DNA of 64,000 nucleotides from Cenococcum geophilum 1.58. Lineage: Eukaryota > Ascomycota > Dothideomycetes > Gloniales > Gloniaceae. Under the pieces are notes generated by a model. That model did no database searches. It was not told the origin of the DNA and was given only the letters and a program-made list of their open reading frames with translations. Positions 23,002-35,900 of this stretch are shown here, in pieces. The stretch is from NCBI GenBank assembly GCA_001692895.1, contig KV748230.1, positions 496,001 through 560,000 on the forward strand. The letters are read 5' to 3'. Position 1 is the first letter of the stretch. Each line of letters starts with the position of its first letter. Both the position numbers and the translations under genes were made by a program.

Positions 23002-23422
23002 TATTACGAACGCTTTAAGTACAATGTTATAACTACTTAGAGAAGAGTTGGAAGAAGCTAGTTGGTTAATATAGGCACGGTCTAGGATGGAACCCGTAGA
23101 ACTATATAACGAAGAATAGTAAGCAAGTCACGTAATGTTATACGCAGTATACGTGGTGTACGTAGTATACAATATATATAACACGTATAATACGTACATT
23201 ACGTATAAGGAGGATTTTATAGGAGTACGGTTATGTATTTAAGGACCCTTAATCCCTACCTAGATAGTTCCTTTCTTATAGTAATTCTTAGAATATAATT
23301 AGAGTTAATCTATTAAGCAACTACTCCACTAGTTATTATTATATTATTAATTTACTTATAATACCTATATACCTAGCCTATTAATAAGTCTACCGTAGTT
23401 CTTACTACAAGGCTCCGTTATA
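23002..23422 (+). repeat. 5' LTR of Gypsy A2
   Basis: 421 bp, from TATTACGAACGC to CCGTTATA. It matches 42874-43276 and the split LTR of A1. Confidence 0.88.
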
Positions 23423-23635
23423 TAATTACTACCACGGTTATAGTTTTAATAAGTCAAATAATATGCCACCAAAAGTAGCTACTATAACGCCGTTAACAAC
23501 AGTAACTACTTTAAGGTTAAGTGGAGATACAAGTATACAAGATACTAACTTATAACTAGTTACGGTTGGATAGTTACAGGAAATTATTAATAAGTTAAAT
23601 AAGAACAACTAAATACTTAAAGAAAGACTTAATAT

Positions 23636-23847
23636 GAGGGGATCTTGTAAACAGGGGGCTATAAGGACACGATTGGAATAGGATAGATTGGTAAGAGAGA
23701 CGAATCCTTAAGGAGGTAAGGCCTCTAGGATTGTGGAGACTATATACTACGGGTACGTGCCTCCGGCACGTGACCGGTAACCATTTAAGGGGCGTCCGGG
23801 GGTTGTCCTAAGGGCAACCTAAGGTGTCCGCAATAATATCCCTTATA
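23636..23847 (-). repeat. 3' LTR of Gypsy B
   Basis: 212 bp. Contains GGACACGATTGGAA and AAGGGCAACC. Paired with 32765-32977. Confidence 0.9.
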
Positions 23848-26800
23848 TTACCCCCCCCCTTCTTACGGTCAGCCCCTAATCGCTATTACCTTATAATAGG
23901 AAGATTATAAGGGCTTATCCTAGAAGAGGTTTGGAGAGATATTAGAGAAGTGTTGGTATACCGCTATATATTATCTATCTATCTAACCCCTACTTTAAAC
24001 TCCTAAAAAACCTTAATAAGGAAAAAATATAACTGGAGAAAAGATGTAAGGATTACTAGGAGACCTATTAGAAGCCTACTAGAAGCATACTGGTGACTAC
24101 CTAGGCTAATATAGGGATTTTTATATAACTCTGCTTCCAAGCCTTTATGCTAGTCTATAATTAATCATAAGTATTATAGGTAATTTAGTGTTCTAGTATA
24201 GTTCTATAGAACCTTTAGTATGGGATTTAACGTATAGAGCCTTGGCTTGCCGTCGTCTTTAACTGCTAAGATATAGTCTATAATCTTTTCTTATAATCCT
24301 TTTCTTATAATCCCCTACGTCACTAACGTATTACTCCCGCATTTACCCTTAGGTTATTAGATGCGGTTAAGGTATTAATTAGTTAGTTAAAGAGACTTAT
24401 CTCTTAAGATTTAGTGTATATAGTTTCAAATCTAGTAGTTCTATGCCGTATATTTGGTATAGCTCTACTACCTAGCAAATAGGGACATTTCGCGATAGTA
24501 ATTGTAGCTATTATGCGATTGTCAAGAACGTCTATAATATTATTCTTTAATACTATAGTATTGTTTTAGGTCTAATTTAACCTATATACGTCTTTAATTT
24601 AACGTCTTAATTGCCTTCCCCCAGCCGCGTAGTTAGTTTTTGTAAGGAAGTAATAGTTAAATAACTTATACGCGTGTTTCCTTCCTTCTAAATAGCGCTA
24701 TTATAACGGAGTTATATTAGCAAGGTTATAGTTATTTACTAAAAGGGTATTAGAAGGTAAAGTATAAAGACACCTTGCTTATTAAGCTGCTCCTTTTCTT
24801 AAACACCTTACTTCTCGCTATTAACCGTTGTTCAATTTTGGATGTATCTTTAATATATTATTAAGATTTTCTTCTTTTTTATTAATAATTCAATATACCT
24901 CTTCATTCTCCTACTAACTACTCTTTTAAGCAAATTCCATAGCATATCCTAGCCCTGCCTTTATATATAGAACCTTAACCCCCGCTAACCCGCAACTAGT
25001 GCTGGTCCTACCTAAATAATTTTACCTATACGTCTTTAAAAAACCAGAAATCTAATAATAGGATTTTAGAGGCTTGCAATAAGATATACTATATTAAATC
25101 TAATACCTTTAGTCCTTATAATTAATGCATACGTACTAAGAGCGGCAGTTACGTTAAGGTGAGTTTTTCTATCCTTAATAGATTTCCATTGCTAACTTTA
25201 AGCTTTAATAATAGCCTAGGCCTAAGTGGCGACGTTCCTTTAATGTCCTTAACTACTACATCACCTAGGCTCTCTTTTATTTTAGCGTAAATGCTAAACA
25301 ACTTAGCCGAATTTAAGACTATACCACAGCTATCTACACTGCCTATAATTCCTAGCAAGCTAACTAGCAACGCCTAATGTGAGAGCAAGGTTGGTATACT
25401 AAGGATAGGGTAAGGAATAGGGGTAATAAGAAGAAGGTTGCCGTCTACTATAGAAAGGAGTTCGCGTATACGCGTTAAGTTTTGAAAGAGCATAACATAA
25501 TGCGGTATTAGGTAGGTTACCCTTTAGGTACCTAGCGGATAGGTAACTAACAGTTGCTATAGTAAGGTCTTAGTAGTTCTGGACTATACCAGCCAGCCAA
25601 CGTCTCTGTTCATTCTAGGCTTAAGCGTATCTTTATTAACTATAAGCTTACGCCGCAAGAGCTTCGTTAGTATTAGTTTAGACCTAATATTAGTGTTAAG
25701 CGTTTAAAAGTCTCTGCTTTAGCTATACCTTATCGTCCTGCCCCTGTTTTTATGCCTACTTATACGCCTACTAAGGCATCTGGATCCCATTCTCGTTAGC
25801 TATTACTTAGTAGCCCGATAGATACTAATCCTACTCCTAATAATAATGGGGCGTAGTGGCTTTTTAGATTGGGCATTTATGGTTTGGACTTTTGGGATTC
25901 GTTCTTATATATAGTAGCAATTAAGGACCTCAATTAGGTACTTGGGAAGGCCTTAGAAGGCTTTCAAAAAGGGCTTAAAAGCCCTAGGAATAATATTCCT
26001 AGTATAGATTAATAAATAGGAATACAATTCTAGTAAAATATGCTATATACGTAAAAAGGCTAAGGACCCGTCCTACCTTAGGCTATATAGCCCTAATCCT
26101 TATAGTTTCCGGAGCTTGTCCGTTCCATATCCGATTTAACCTATTTACTCTTTTTATAAGCTTTCTTTATAGGTCGCGATAACACCGTAGTATTAAAGCG
26201 CTTTCTGCGATTTGTAGATTATGGACCTTAGTCCCAATATTCTTTTAGAATATCTTTGTAATAATTAAGGTAATCCTCTGGTTCCTATATAGAGTCCTTA
26301 GCGGGCCAGCCTAGCCATTTAACTTTAAATTAAAGCTTGTTCTTAACAGACTTATAGCATAGTATAGCTTTAACCTTATACCACTCGCCTACTACCTTAG
26401 GGTGTTTAATTAGGCCTAGACGGAAGTTCTTTTTTAGTGGTAGTCTATGCTATAGCTCTAGTAGGTTTATATAAAACACTAGATGTATATAGGCTATAGA
26501 TAGGGGTAGCTGGAGACAATAGGCTAGCTTACTAATTTGTTTCTTAACTTAAAAGGGACCTAGGTATCTTATATTAAGCTTCTTTAATAGTTGATAGGTC
26601 TTAATATTTATTAAATATAATAGAACCTTATCGCCTACTCTAAAATGCTTATCCTAGTACTTGCAGTTATACTAAAGTCTCTACTACTCTTAGGCATCTT
26701 GTAGGCTCTACTTCGCATACTTTTATTGCTCCTCCTATTCCTAGAGATATCCTTATACTCTCTAGTGGATATCCTTAGACTTCCCGGTAGGATCCCATAA

Positions 26801-27873
26801 CTAATTATGCGGCTTTAGCTAGTAATCGTTAGGTATACTATTAAACCCAAATAGTTAGACGCCATAGGTAATCTAAATTGGTGCATACTTATACAATATA
26901 TATTGCTTTAAATTATAAGCGTACTCCGTATATAGAAGTAGCTCGCACTAGTTGTCTTACTAGTAGTTTAAATACATCCGTAGGTAAGACTCCAGTTCCT
27001 AGTTCTGGCGTTCCGTTTACCCATCCGTCTATAGGCGGAAAGCTATACTATAACGGTGGTCTATCTTTAAATAGAAGTATAGATCCAACCAGTACTAGCT
27101 TATAAAGACGCTGCCCTTATTAGTAATAATAGAGTACGGCTAATCTACTTTAAAAAAGCATTTCTCCTTAATTAGGTTGGCAAGCTTTTATGCGTTAATT
27201 GTCTTGTTAACGGGAAGGTATTAGACGTACTTTAAAAACCTATTAATAAGTATAAGGACCGAATTGTATATTCGTCCTTAGCTATCTTTAGATAGTAGGA
27301 GATCCGTAATAAAGCCTATGGCGTAATATCGCTATAGCTTACTAGTAGGGGGAACTAATTTAAGTAGACCCTATAGCTTATGCCTGCGGATCTTATATAC
27401 TTAACACTTCTTATAATAGCTAATGTACTCCTTTGCTTCCTAATTAAGCCTTAGCTAATAGTATTTACGCTAAAGTAATTCCACTATCTTTACTTAACTA
27501 TAGTGGCCGCCTAGGGGATCATCGTAATTCTTTATAAGAATCTTCTATTATAAATTTGCTTCTTATAGCACCCAAACCTTACTACTTCTACGTAGTAGGC
27601 CTATCGGGTCTAGTTCCTAATAGTAGCGCCTAGCAGCTTCCTTTCCGTTACGTTTCCAGTCTACTTCCGTATTAAGAATAGCATAAAAAGCGTCCCTCTA
27701 TTGCACCTCACGGATAAGATCCATTAACCCTTTAGATAGTTCCTGGGTGAAAGCTATTTCGTCCTATACTACTCTAAGTATAAAACTAAATAGTACTATG
27801 GATCTTACAACTCTTTAATACGTATACGTTAGGAAGGCCGCTATAAGGTTAAAGTCCTTTAGTTATTAACGTA

Positions 27874-28300
27874 TTAGCCACCCAGTCGAGCCAGCCACCC
27901 GGCCGAGCCACCCCAAAACACATCAAAATCTACCAACTTTAACCTTTTATAACTCCACCCCTATTAAAGATATTTAAATAAAAATTTAAATATAGCTGCT
28001 TATATATAGAAGTATTCTGTTTATAAAGTTTTTAAAAAAGGATTATATTATTTATTCTATTTATTACTTAACTTGATCCCTTTTAGGTCTATATACGCTT
28101 TTATTAAGTATTTATTAGCTTAAATATAGAATACTTTTTTAAAAACATTATAAATAAAATACTTCTATATATGAGCAGCTATATTTAAAATTTTATTTAA
28201 ATATCTTTAATAGGGGTGGAGTTATAAAAGGTTAAAGTTGGTAGATTTTGATGTGTTTTGGGGTGGCTCGGCCGAGTGGCTGGCTCGACTGGGTGGCTAA
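27874..28300. mobile_element. 427-bp foldback MITE with ~170-bp near-perfect arms
   Basis: The left arm starts TTAGCCACCCAGTCGAGCCA and the right end is its complement to 28300. The arms match with few differences for about 170 bp, leaving a short AT-rich centre. Flanking TA at 27872-27873 and 28301-28302 suggests a Tc1/mariner-type target. No coding potential. Both arms keep GC-rich outer ends inside a strongly decayed host element, so the insertion is recent relative to Gypsy B. Confidence 0.93.
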
Positions 28301-31300
28301 TACGTTATAGGGCTCCGAGTTCCAATTACTTTATAGCTTCGCTATTAGTTTAAAGGGATAGCTTAGTAATTAGGGATAGTATATTACTAGGTTCCGAGAA
28401 TATATTAGGGACGTCCTATCTAGGTATATTCGAACCCTTATTAGCAACAGACCGGGTACTAGCTAGAATATTAGTGGAAACCAATAGGGCTTACACTGCC
28501 TAAGACTTAGTATATAGAGCTGTGGGTACTTAAGCATCCTACACCTAGAGCTTATTCTGCAATATAGGGAGTAAGATATCTATTATCTGTTTTCCTTCTC
28601 CCGTTTTAAAGCCTTTAGTATAGTCTAGCCATCGTGACGGTCCATTAGTAGGGTTGTTTTCCTCTAGCTTATATTTAATCTTAAAATTAAATTGTGTGAG
28701 CTCTTCTGCCTATCTAGCTTGTTGAGGTATAAGCTCCTTTATAGTTATAAAGTAGCGTAAATTATAGTAATCTAAGAGTACATGAGTGGTATAGCTCGCG
28801 TACTTAAGGTAATATCGCTACTGTTTAAAGTAGTTAACTATAGCTAGCAGTTTCTTATCGTGGGTATAATACCTAACTTTAGGTCCCTGAAATTTTCCAT
28901 TATAAAATGCTACTAGTCTCCAATGGAGCTAGGTAGCGTCTAGATGCCTATTAGGTTGCAGTAGGATACTAGTAAGGGCAAAATTCGATATATTAGTTAT
29001 TATTATTAATGGCTAATCTAGGTTAAAATGCCGCAGTAATAGAGCTTCTATAAACTTTACGCGAAGTTCCTAAAAGGCCTCCTAAACCTTTCCGGGCCAT
29101 AACCATAGCTTATACTATTTAGTTGGTCCCTTTTTAGTTTTCTTCCTTACCGCCTTTAAGCTTTTTGCTCCTTAGGTTGGGTCTTAAGAAGCTTTTATAA
29201 TATAGTTAAATAGGTATTAGGCGACGTCCGAGTAGTTATAGATAAAGCGCCTATAGAAATTGGCAAAGCCTAGAAATACTTAAACATCCTAGTAGCTCTC
29301 TAGCTCCGGCCACTCCTAGATCGTCTACACCCATACTAGGTCTATAACTACACCCGTAGGCGTTATAATATAACCTAGAAACTCAACCTGCTTAATATTA
29401 AAGATATACTTTAACGCTTTAGCGTAGAGGCCCTAATTATCTAAACGTTCCAGCACTTCGCGGACGTGTTGCTCGTATTAATCCTTATCTTCTAAGTAGA
29501 TTAAGATATTATCTAAATAGATGATGTATATACGGTCGACTAGTCCCCCTAAGGCTCTATAAATGTACAATTAGAATGTTATAGGCGTATTAGCTAGCCT
29601 AAAAGGCATTACTAGATACTTAAAGTAGCCGTATTAGGTCTTAAAAGCGGTCTTCTACTTATCCCCTTCTTTAATACGGAGCCTATAATAGGCGTCTTAT
29701 AGATCTAACTTCGTGAAGATTTTCGCCCTAGATAGTTAATCCAGCATTTCACTAACCAGTGGTAGTGGGTAACGGTTCTTAATTATAATCTTATTAAGAC
29801 CGCGATAGTTTACGCATAGCCTTATAGTTTTATCTAGTTTTGGGATAAAGAGAATTGGTGTGCCTAATGGCAACTTACTAGGCCGGATCTATCCCTTTTC
29901 CAGTAAGCCATTAAGATACTCCTATAGGATCTTAAGCTCTTTATACGAGAGGTTATAGATAGAAAGGTTCGGCGGTTATTTGCCTTCTTTTAGATTAATT
30001 ACGTAATCGTACTCTAAGTTTTATAGTAGGACTTTAGCTCTCCTGCCCGGAAATACCCTTAGTAAGTCCCTTAGGCCTACTAGAATATTTAATAAATTAG
30101 GGTCGCGTTTATCCTCCGCGTTATTATTAGGTAGGTTCTAAAGCTCTCTTAAGATACTTGCGGGCAGCGTTATACGCTATAGTGGTTACTTATATATAGT
30201 TACCACCGTATATTAAACCGTTTTATATCATAGCCAATAGAGGGTAGGGAACTCCTTAACGCAGCGTTTAAGGTGCCGTAGTATACTCTCCGTATATTGC
30301 TTAAGCTAGAGTAACCCATGGCGGTTAAAGTATCTCATAAGATCCTTAAGATCGCCGCCTCCCTGCAATATCTCCACGACCTATCTAGTAGTTCCCCGTA
30401 GGGTCTTCATTATAAAGGGGTTATTACCTATACTAAGCTCTATACCTATCTTGCTATTAAATAGGGGTTAGATCTAATACTCCTTTAGGTATAAAGCGTA
30501 TACTATTTCGCCTAGGGCTATATTCTCTAGAATGTCCTTTAGGCTTATTAGTAATATACGCCCTTCCAAATCTTTATTATTCCACTATTTAAAGGCTCCT
30601 GTTTTAAAGCGTATCTTAGGATCTACTTTTATAAGCTAAGGGTATTTAAGGATAAGGTTATAACCTACAAAGTTAGCCGCCTAAAAGGGTTACGGGCCAA
30701 CCGCCTTAGTGCGGTTATGTATATCGGCTACTAATACTATAAGCTTATGGGCACTATATAGCTTAATCTAATACTTATCTAGAAAGCCTACGATAGATTT
30801 CCGCCACCTTTATAATAGGATAAGTTTATACTCTTTTACTAAATTATATTATATAAGATTGATTTCGGCGCCGCTGTCGTATAGTGCTTAGAACTGTCGT
30901 ACCTCACCTATAGGGAGTATTATTTCTAGCTTAACAGTAATATGGAGAGTTTCTCCTTCCATATCTTGCCCTAGTTGCAGCTAGGAGAAGTCCGCAACTA
31001 GGGCTTTTCTTTTTTTGGATTATTAGTGCGGTTATTACCCTACTTGTTTTTTTAATAAGATCTACCTCTAGAGTTTTCTCTTAACTTCTTAGAGTGTTCC
31101 CGTGAAGGTGCTAGATAGGTGTTAGGTTAGCCCTAGAAGTCTTTCCCGTTATTTAAGGTTCCTAACTTTAACCCTTCTAAAGTTCTCTTTAAAAACGGCT
31201 TCTTTAAAGGTTAGGTCTGCCCTATATTACTACTAGAGTACCTACACTTCTAGTAACCCCTTAGCTTCCTACCGGAAGAGGTCTAGTTCCTTACCGCGTC

Positions 31301-32764
31301 TTTAGCGTTTAGAACTGCTTATTCGAAATCCGTATATATAGTAATCCGTAATAGGGCTCCCACGCGCTTTATTTTGTTATAAATTACTAGCTTAATTCTA
31401 GCCTAGATAAACCCGATCTTCTCCTTCTTATAGATACTACCGTCCTTGTTTTTAAAGGGCTCTAGATCCATCTATTAAGCATAAGTTTCTATAAAGTTTA
31501 TAAACTGGCGGAAGTTATAGCGGTCTAGCTATATTCCATTCCAGAATAGCTCTATATTATTATATTATACGACATACAGATCTTAAGTCTATTTTTTTAG
31601 AAAGGTTTACAGCTATAGCTATATAGTAATTTGCTCTTTATTAAGCTAATTAAGTGTAATCTAGTTTAGTAATTAGTCTTTAATCTTGCTAATAATCTAG
31701 CGTATACACTCTTTAGTATTATCTCGTATTATTAGCATCTTAAAGAAGTTATCTACCTTATAAACCCAATCGTCTAACTGTTAGGCGTTAGGTCTGTAGC
31801 GGAGTTCTAAACTATTAAAGGCCTTAGCCAGTCAGTCCATGTCCTTTTTCTATTTATAGCGTAAATAACTCTCTAAGTCTTCTACACCTCTTTAGGTAGA
31901 TACTAGGTAGCTCCTAAGAAGCCCTTAGCCTTAACTAGGTTATAAAAGAATTTGCCTAGCTTAGATTAGACCCTACTAGATCTAGATTTGCCCTTAGAGG
32001 GTTCTAATATATTTATTAGTAGCTTCCTCCCACATGGCTTCCGAGAGCCTTACGACAGCTTCCCGATATCCGTCTTAAAGGAGATTAGTATAGGGCTCTT
32101 AACCTTCTAAACTCGGGCCTAGGGAGGCTCCTGCTATAGAGGTAGTGTTAGTACTAGTAGCTAGTGTAGGCTTCCCAACAAGGCTTAGGTCCTAAGTTAG
32201 TAATTAGCTTAGATTACCTAAAGGGGTAGGCCTACTTAGCTCGTAAGCAGTCTGTGTACCGCTACTATACTAATTATAGGCTGGTGGTCTTCCGGGAGGG
32301 TTCTAGTTGGTTCCCTAGTTAAACGCGTTAGTATATTTCTCTAGCATTTCTAGCTTAGGGGAAGATCTTAGAGTTGCCTCTAGCGCTTAATCTTCTAATT
32401 AGCCTAGGTGGGGCCGGAGGAGTTCTAGTTACTTTCTAGTAGCGTTATAACCGTTATAGAGGGTATCTACGTTTTCCTTAGCGGTAACCGTAGGTGTGCG
32501 AGAGTCTTTAAGCTCCTGGAGTATCTGGGTATTAGGGCTCGTTCGGCCGTCTTACCCAGAGGGTTATATTATCACAATCTCTCGCTATCGGAGGGACCTT
32601 CCTGCCTTTGCGCGACGGCTTTCCATAAGATATCCGTGGAGTTTCTATTTAGGTCGTCGCGAGATTTTAAGGGAGAATAGTAGTTATTAATAAAAGATAT
32701 AAACAAACAATCTAGTCCTTAAAGCCGACTGCCCTTCTAAAAAAGAGTAGGAAGGATTTAAATA

Positions 32765-32977
32765 TAAGGGGATCTTGTAGACAGGGGGCTATAAGGACAC
32801 GATTGGAACAGGATAGATTAGTAAGAGAGACGAATCCTTAAGGAGGTAAGGCCTTTAGGATTGTGGAGATTATATACTACGGGCACGTGCCTCCGGCATA
32901 TAACTGGCAACTATCCGAGGGGCGTCTGGGGGTTGTCCTAAGGGCAACCCAAGGTGTCCGCAATAATATCCCTTACA
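32765..32977 (-). repeat. 5' LTR of Gypsy B
   Basis: 213 bp. Differs from the other LTR mostly by transitions. Confidence 0.9.
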
Positions 32978-35900
32978 CATAATGGGATTGGAGTAGTAAA
33001 GGTTAAGTTACCTTTAATTAAATAATTCTTAGGGGAGAGATTAAAGCTTAAAGGATTCCTAATATAAATATATTTTAAAGTTATACAAAAAGGGGCTAAG
33101 TTAGCTATAATAATGGATTAAATAGCCTACGCAGGACTATTCCTAACGGGTTAGGTACTTAAATAGTTTAAACTCTACTTAATGGAAATATAGACTAATG
33201 GAATAACTACTACTAATTAAGAGGTATAATTTGTGTTTTCTAGCTAGGTAGGATTTGTGGAATAATTAATATAGATATTTAGAGACCTGGAAGCAATAAC
33301 TATAGTAAAGAAAAAGCTTTAGGACCTAATATAGCAAACTTTAGCAATTAAGTACACGATATAGTTTTAAATACTTACTATATAGGTTAAATGGAACGAT
33401 AAGGCGCTTATAGTATAGTATAAATAGGGACTTAAGGCTAAAGTCTAAGATGTAATTATTCTAATAGAAGATACGGATATCCTAAGGGAATTAATAGATT
33501 AAGCAATTAAGATTAACAATAGGATCTTCTAAAGGGAATAGGCTAAGAGAGGCTAGAATAGAGTTCTATAATTATATAAGACGTAGAGTATATAATAACT
33601 AAAGCTAAATTAGAAATTATAGTATGGCGCAGAGCTAATAGACCTAAGTAGTACTAAAGAAACCTATAAGAGATGGGGAAAGCAACTATAGAAACCTAGA
33701 AGTTAAGGATTAAGTAATTTTAGGACTAAGGAGTATAGGCTAAACCAAGGATCTTAATAGCGGAAGACGTTTAAGCGGACTTTATAGCAAAAGCAATGGT
33801 TTAAAAACGGAGCTTATATAAATTACGGAAAATAGGGTTATTTTACTAGAGACTATAGAAGTAGTTATAGTTATTACGCAGTAAAGGGAACTAGACTAAT
33901 AGTATATAATATATATATATAGAGGGATAATAGTATACTATAAGGAATAAAAGAATATTTAATTAGAAGTTTTATATTTTGTTATAATAACATATACTAA
34001 ATTTATAAAGACGCTAAGTATAGTGTAAGCTATTAGCTATAAGAGCTAGAGTTAAGAGGACTTAAAGGAACTAAAGAGTTAGATAAAGAATAAGATTAAC
34101 TCTATAAGCTAGATTAAGATATTATAGTAATAATAATAATGGAGTTGGAGTACTTATTAATTAATAGCGATAAGGATAGTAAATGAACTAACTAGGGGTA
34201 TTTAAACCTTAATAATATAATAGAAGTAGAGACTAAGACTGCTATAGAGTAAGGTTTAGTAATAGGTATTATAATACCGTTAGATACGGCATCCATTGCT
34301 TTATAAAATAAAAGGAGTAATATTTAGAGATAATTAAGCAAGCAGACAACTACTAGTGCTAGCTTATTACTTAATAAAGGTAAAAGGCTAAAGGCTTAAG
34401 ATTCTTAAGACGAGATAAGAGATAACTAAGATTCTTAAGAAGAGATAAGGTATACTTAAGGACCTATAATAGACGCAAACCAATAGAGTAGGGCAGTAGC
34501 TTAGTTTAAGAATATATAAATAAGCTTGGGATAAGTGTTCCTAACGGTATAAGATTCTTAAGATAAGATAAGTGAGATTTAAGACTCTTAAGACGAGATA
34601 AGAATACTAGTAAAGCCTAGTTAGACTAAGGCTGGAGCGTAGCTTAAGAAAGAGGCAAGCTTAGGATTAAAGAATTTAAGGGGTTAAGAGTTTAGAGTAT
34701 AAATAAGGACACCTATAAGTAAGAAGCAAGCGGCTTTACTATAGATTAGAGAATCTGCAATATAAATAGCAGTTAGATTAGGAGACAGATATATAGACCT
34801 AAAGGACTTACTAGTTAAACAAGATATTTAGACTAAAGATTAAGAGTTTAATACCAAGATTAAGAAGTAAAAAGACTTTAAGGATCTACTTATAAGACGC
34901 GAAAAGAAAGAAACTATAGAGGAATTTAGAGCAAGAATTACCTTATAGCAAGAATAGAAACTAGATAAGAGATCTAGTATATTAGGACGTATAAGAGACA
35001 GAGCACCTATATAAAGAATTACTAATAGACCTAAGATAGGCATACTAAGAGCTAAGTGGCTTATTAAACTAGAATAAGAAGAGGATCTAGGGATTCCTAC
35101 TAGGTTCGAAGAATAATATATAAAAGGCTGTTATAACGCAGTAATAAGAAGATACTTCCTTACGGACAGACTATATATACTCTAACAGCTATACTAAAAG
35201 TAGTATAGGCAACGACACAATAATAAGTAGGAAGATTTCTATATGTAGTTAGATAAAAAAGTTATTTAAGACCACCTAATTATGGAAAAAGCGATAAATT
35301 ATATTAAGGGAGCCTTAATTATAATATTAAAGGATCTAAAGGAACAATTAGAGGACTAGAGAAGCGAGAGGCGCGTTTTAGTACCTATAAATAAAGTTAT
35401 AACGTTTAGATTAGTGCGATAGAGGTTTAAACTTAAGGATAAAGACGAGCTAAGAGTTAACCTAAAGCACCTAGTATACTACACGCTATTATAGATTGCA
35501 TATATAGATAATATATATAAGATGCATAAGAATCTAAAGAAAAAGAACTGGAAATACCCTATAAGGATATACTAGATAATAGAAGAATAATAGTATAGGA
35601 ATACTAAGTATATATATAGATAGCATCTAGTAGAAGTCTAAGAGGAAGGAAGTTTAATACTTTAACTAGAAAGGTTCCTTACGGAAGAATACTTAGATAG
35701 ATAATAATAGTAGGAATATCTAGAGAACACCTGTTTATAGTATATTAAAGATAAAAAGTAAACTAGGCATTAGCTAAAGAATAAGCTAAGTATAATAGGA
35801 TTAAGCAGCTAATAGTTAGAAAAAGTAGAGGCCTATAGAACTAGAGAGAGCTAGTAGTAGAGCCTTAAACCCTTAAAGGAATTTAAGGACAACACCTAAA

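Larger units (their letters stand above)
23636..32977 (-). mobile_element. Ty3/Gypsy chromovirus fossil B, opposite strand, inside A2 gag
   Basis: LTRs of about 212 bp at 23636-23847 and 32765-32977 (TGAGGGGATC to CCCTTACA). Read on the minus strand, a G-run polypurine tract (complement of ACCCCCCCCC) follows the left LTR. Parts: gag-like region about 31-32.7 kb, reverse transcriptase near 29.5 kb, integrase about 26.9-27.9 kb and a chromodomain near 26.23-26.33 kb. About 2.3 kb of unassigned sequence lies between the chromodomain and the 3' LTR. Decayed, with many breaks. The target duplication is unclear. It is a different family from A and younger than A2's insertion. A foldback MITE at 27874-28300 interrupts it. 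Confidence 0.9.

Noticed and set aside
22878-23460. Independent solo LTR at 23.0 kb
   Set aside because: The matching LTR at 42.87-43.28 kb and the shared GATAC duplication show that it is the 5' LTR of A2.
27874-28300. CRISPR-like or attachment-site origin for the long inverted repeat
   Set aside because: There is a single pair of arms with a TA duplication; it fits a MITE.
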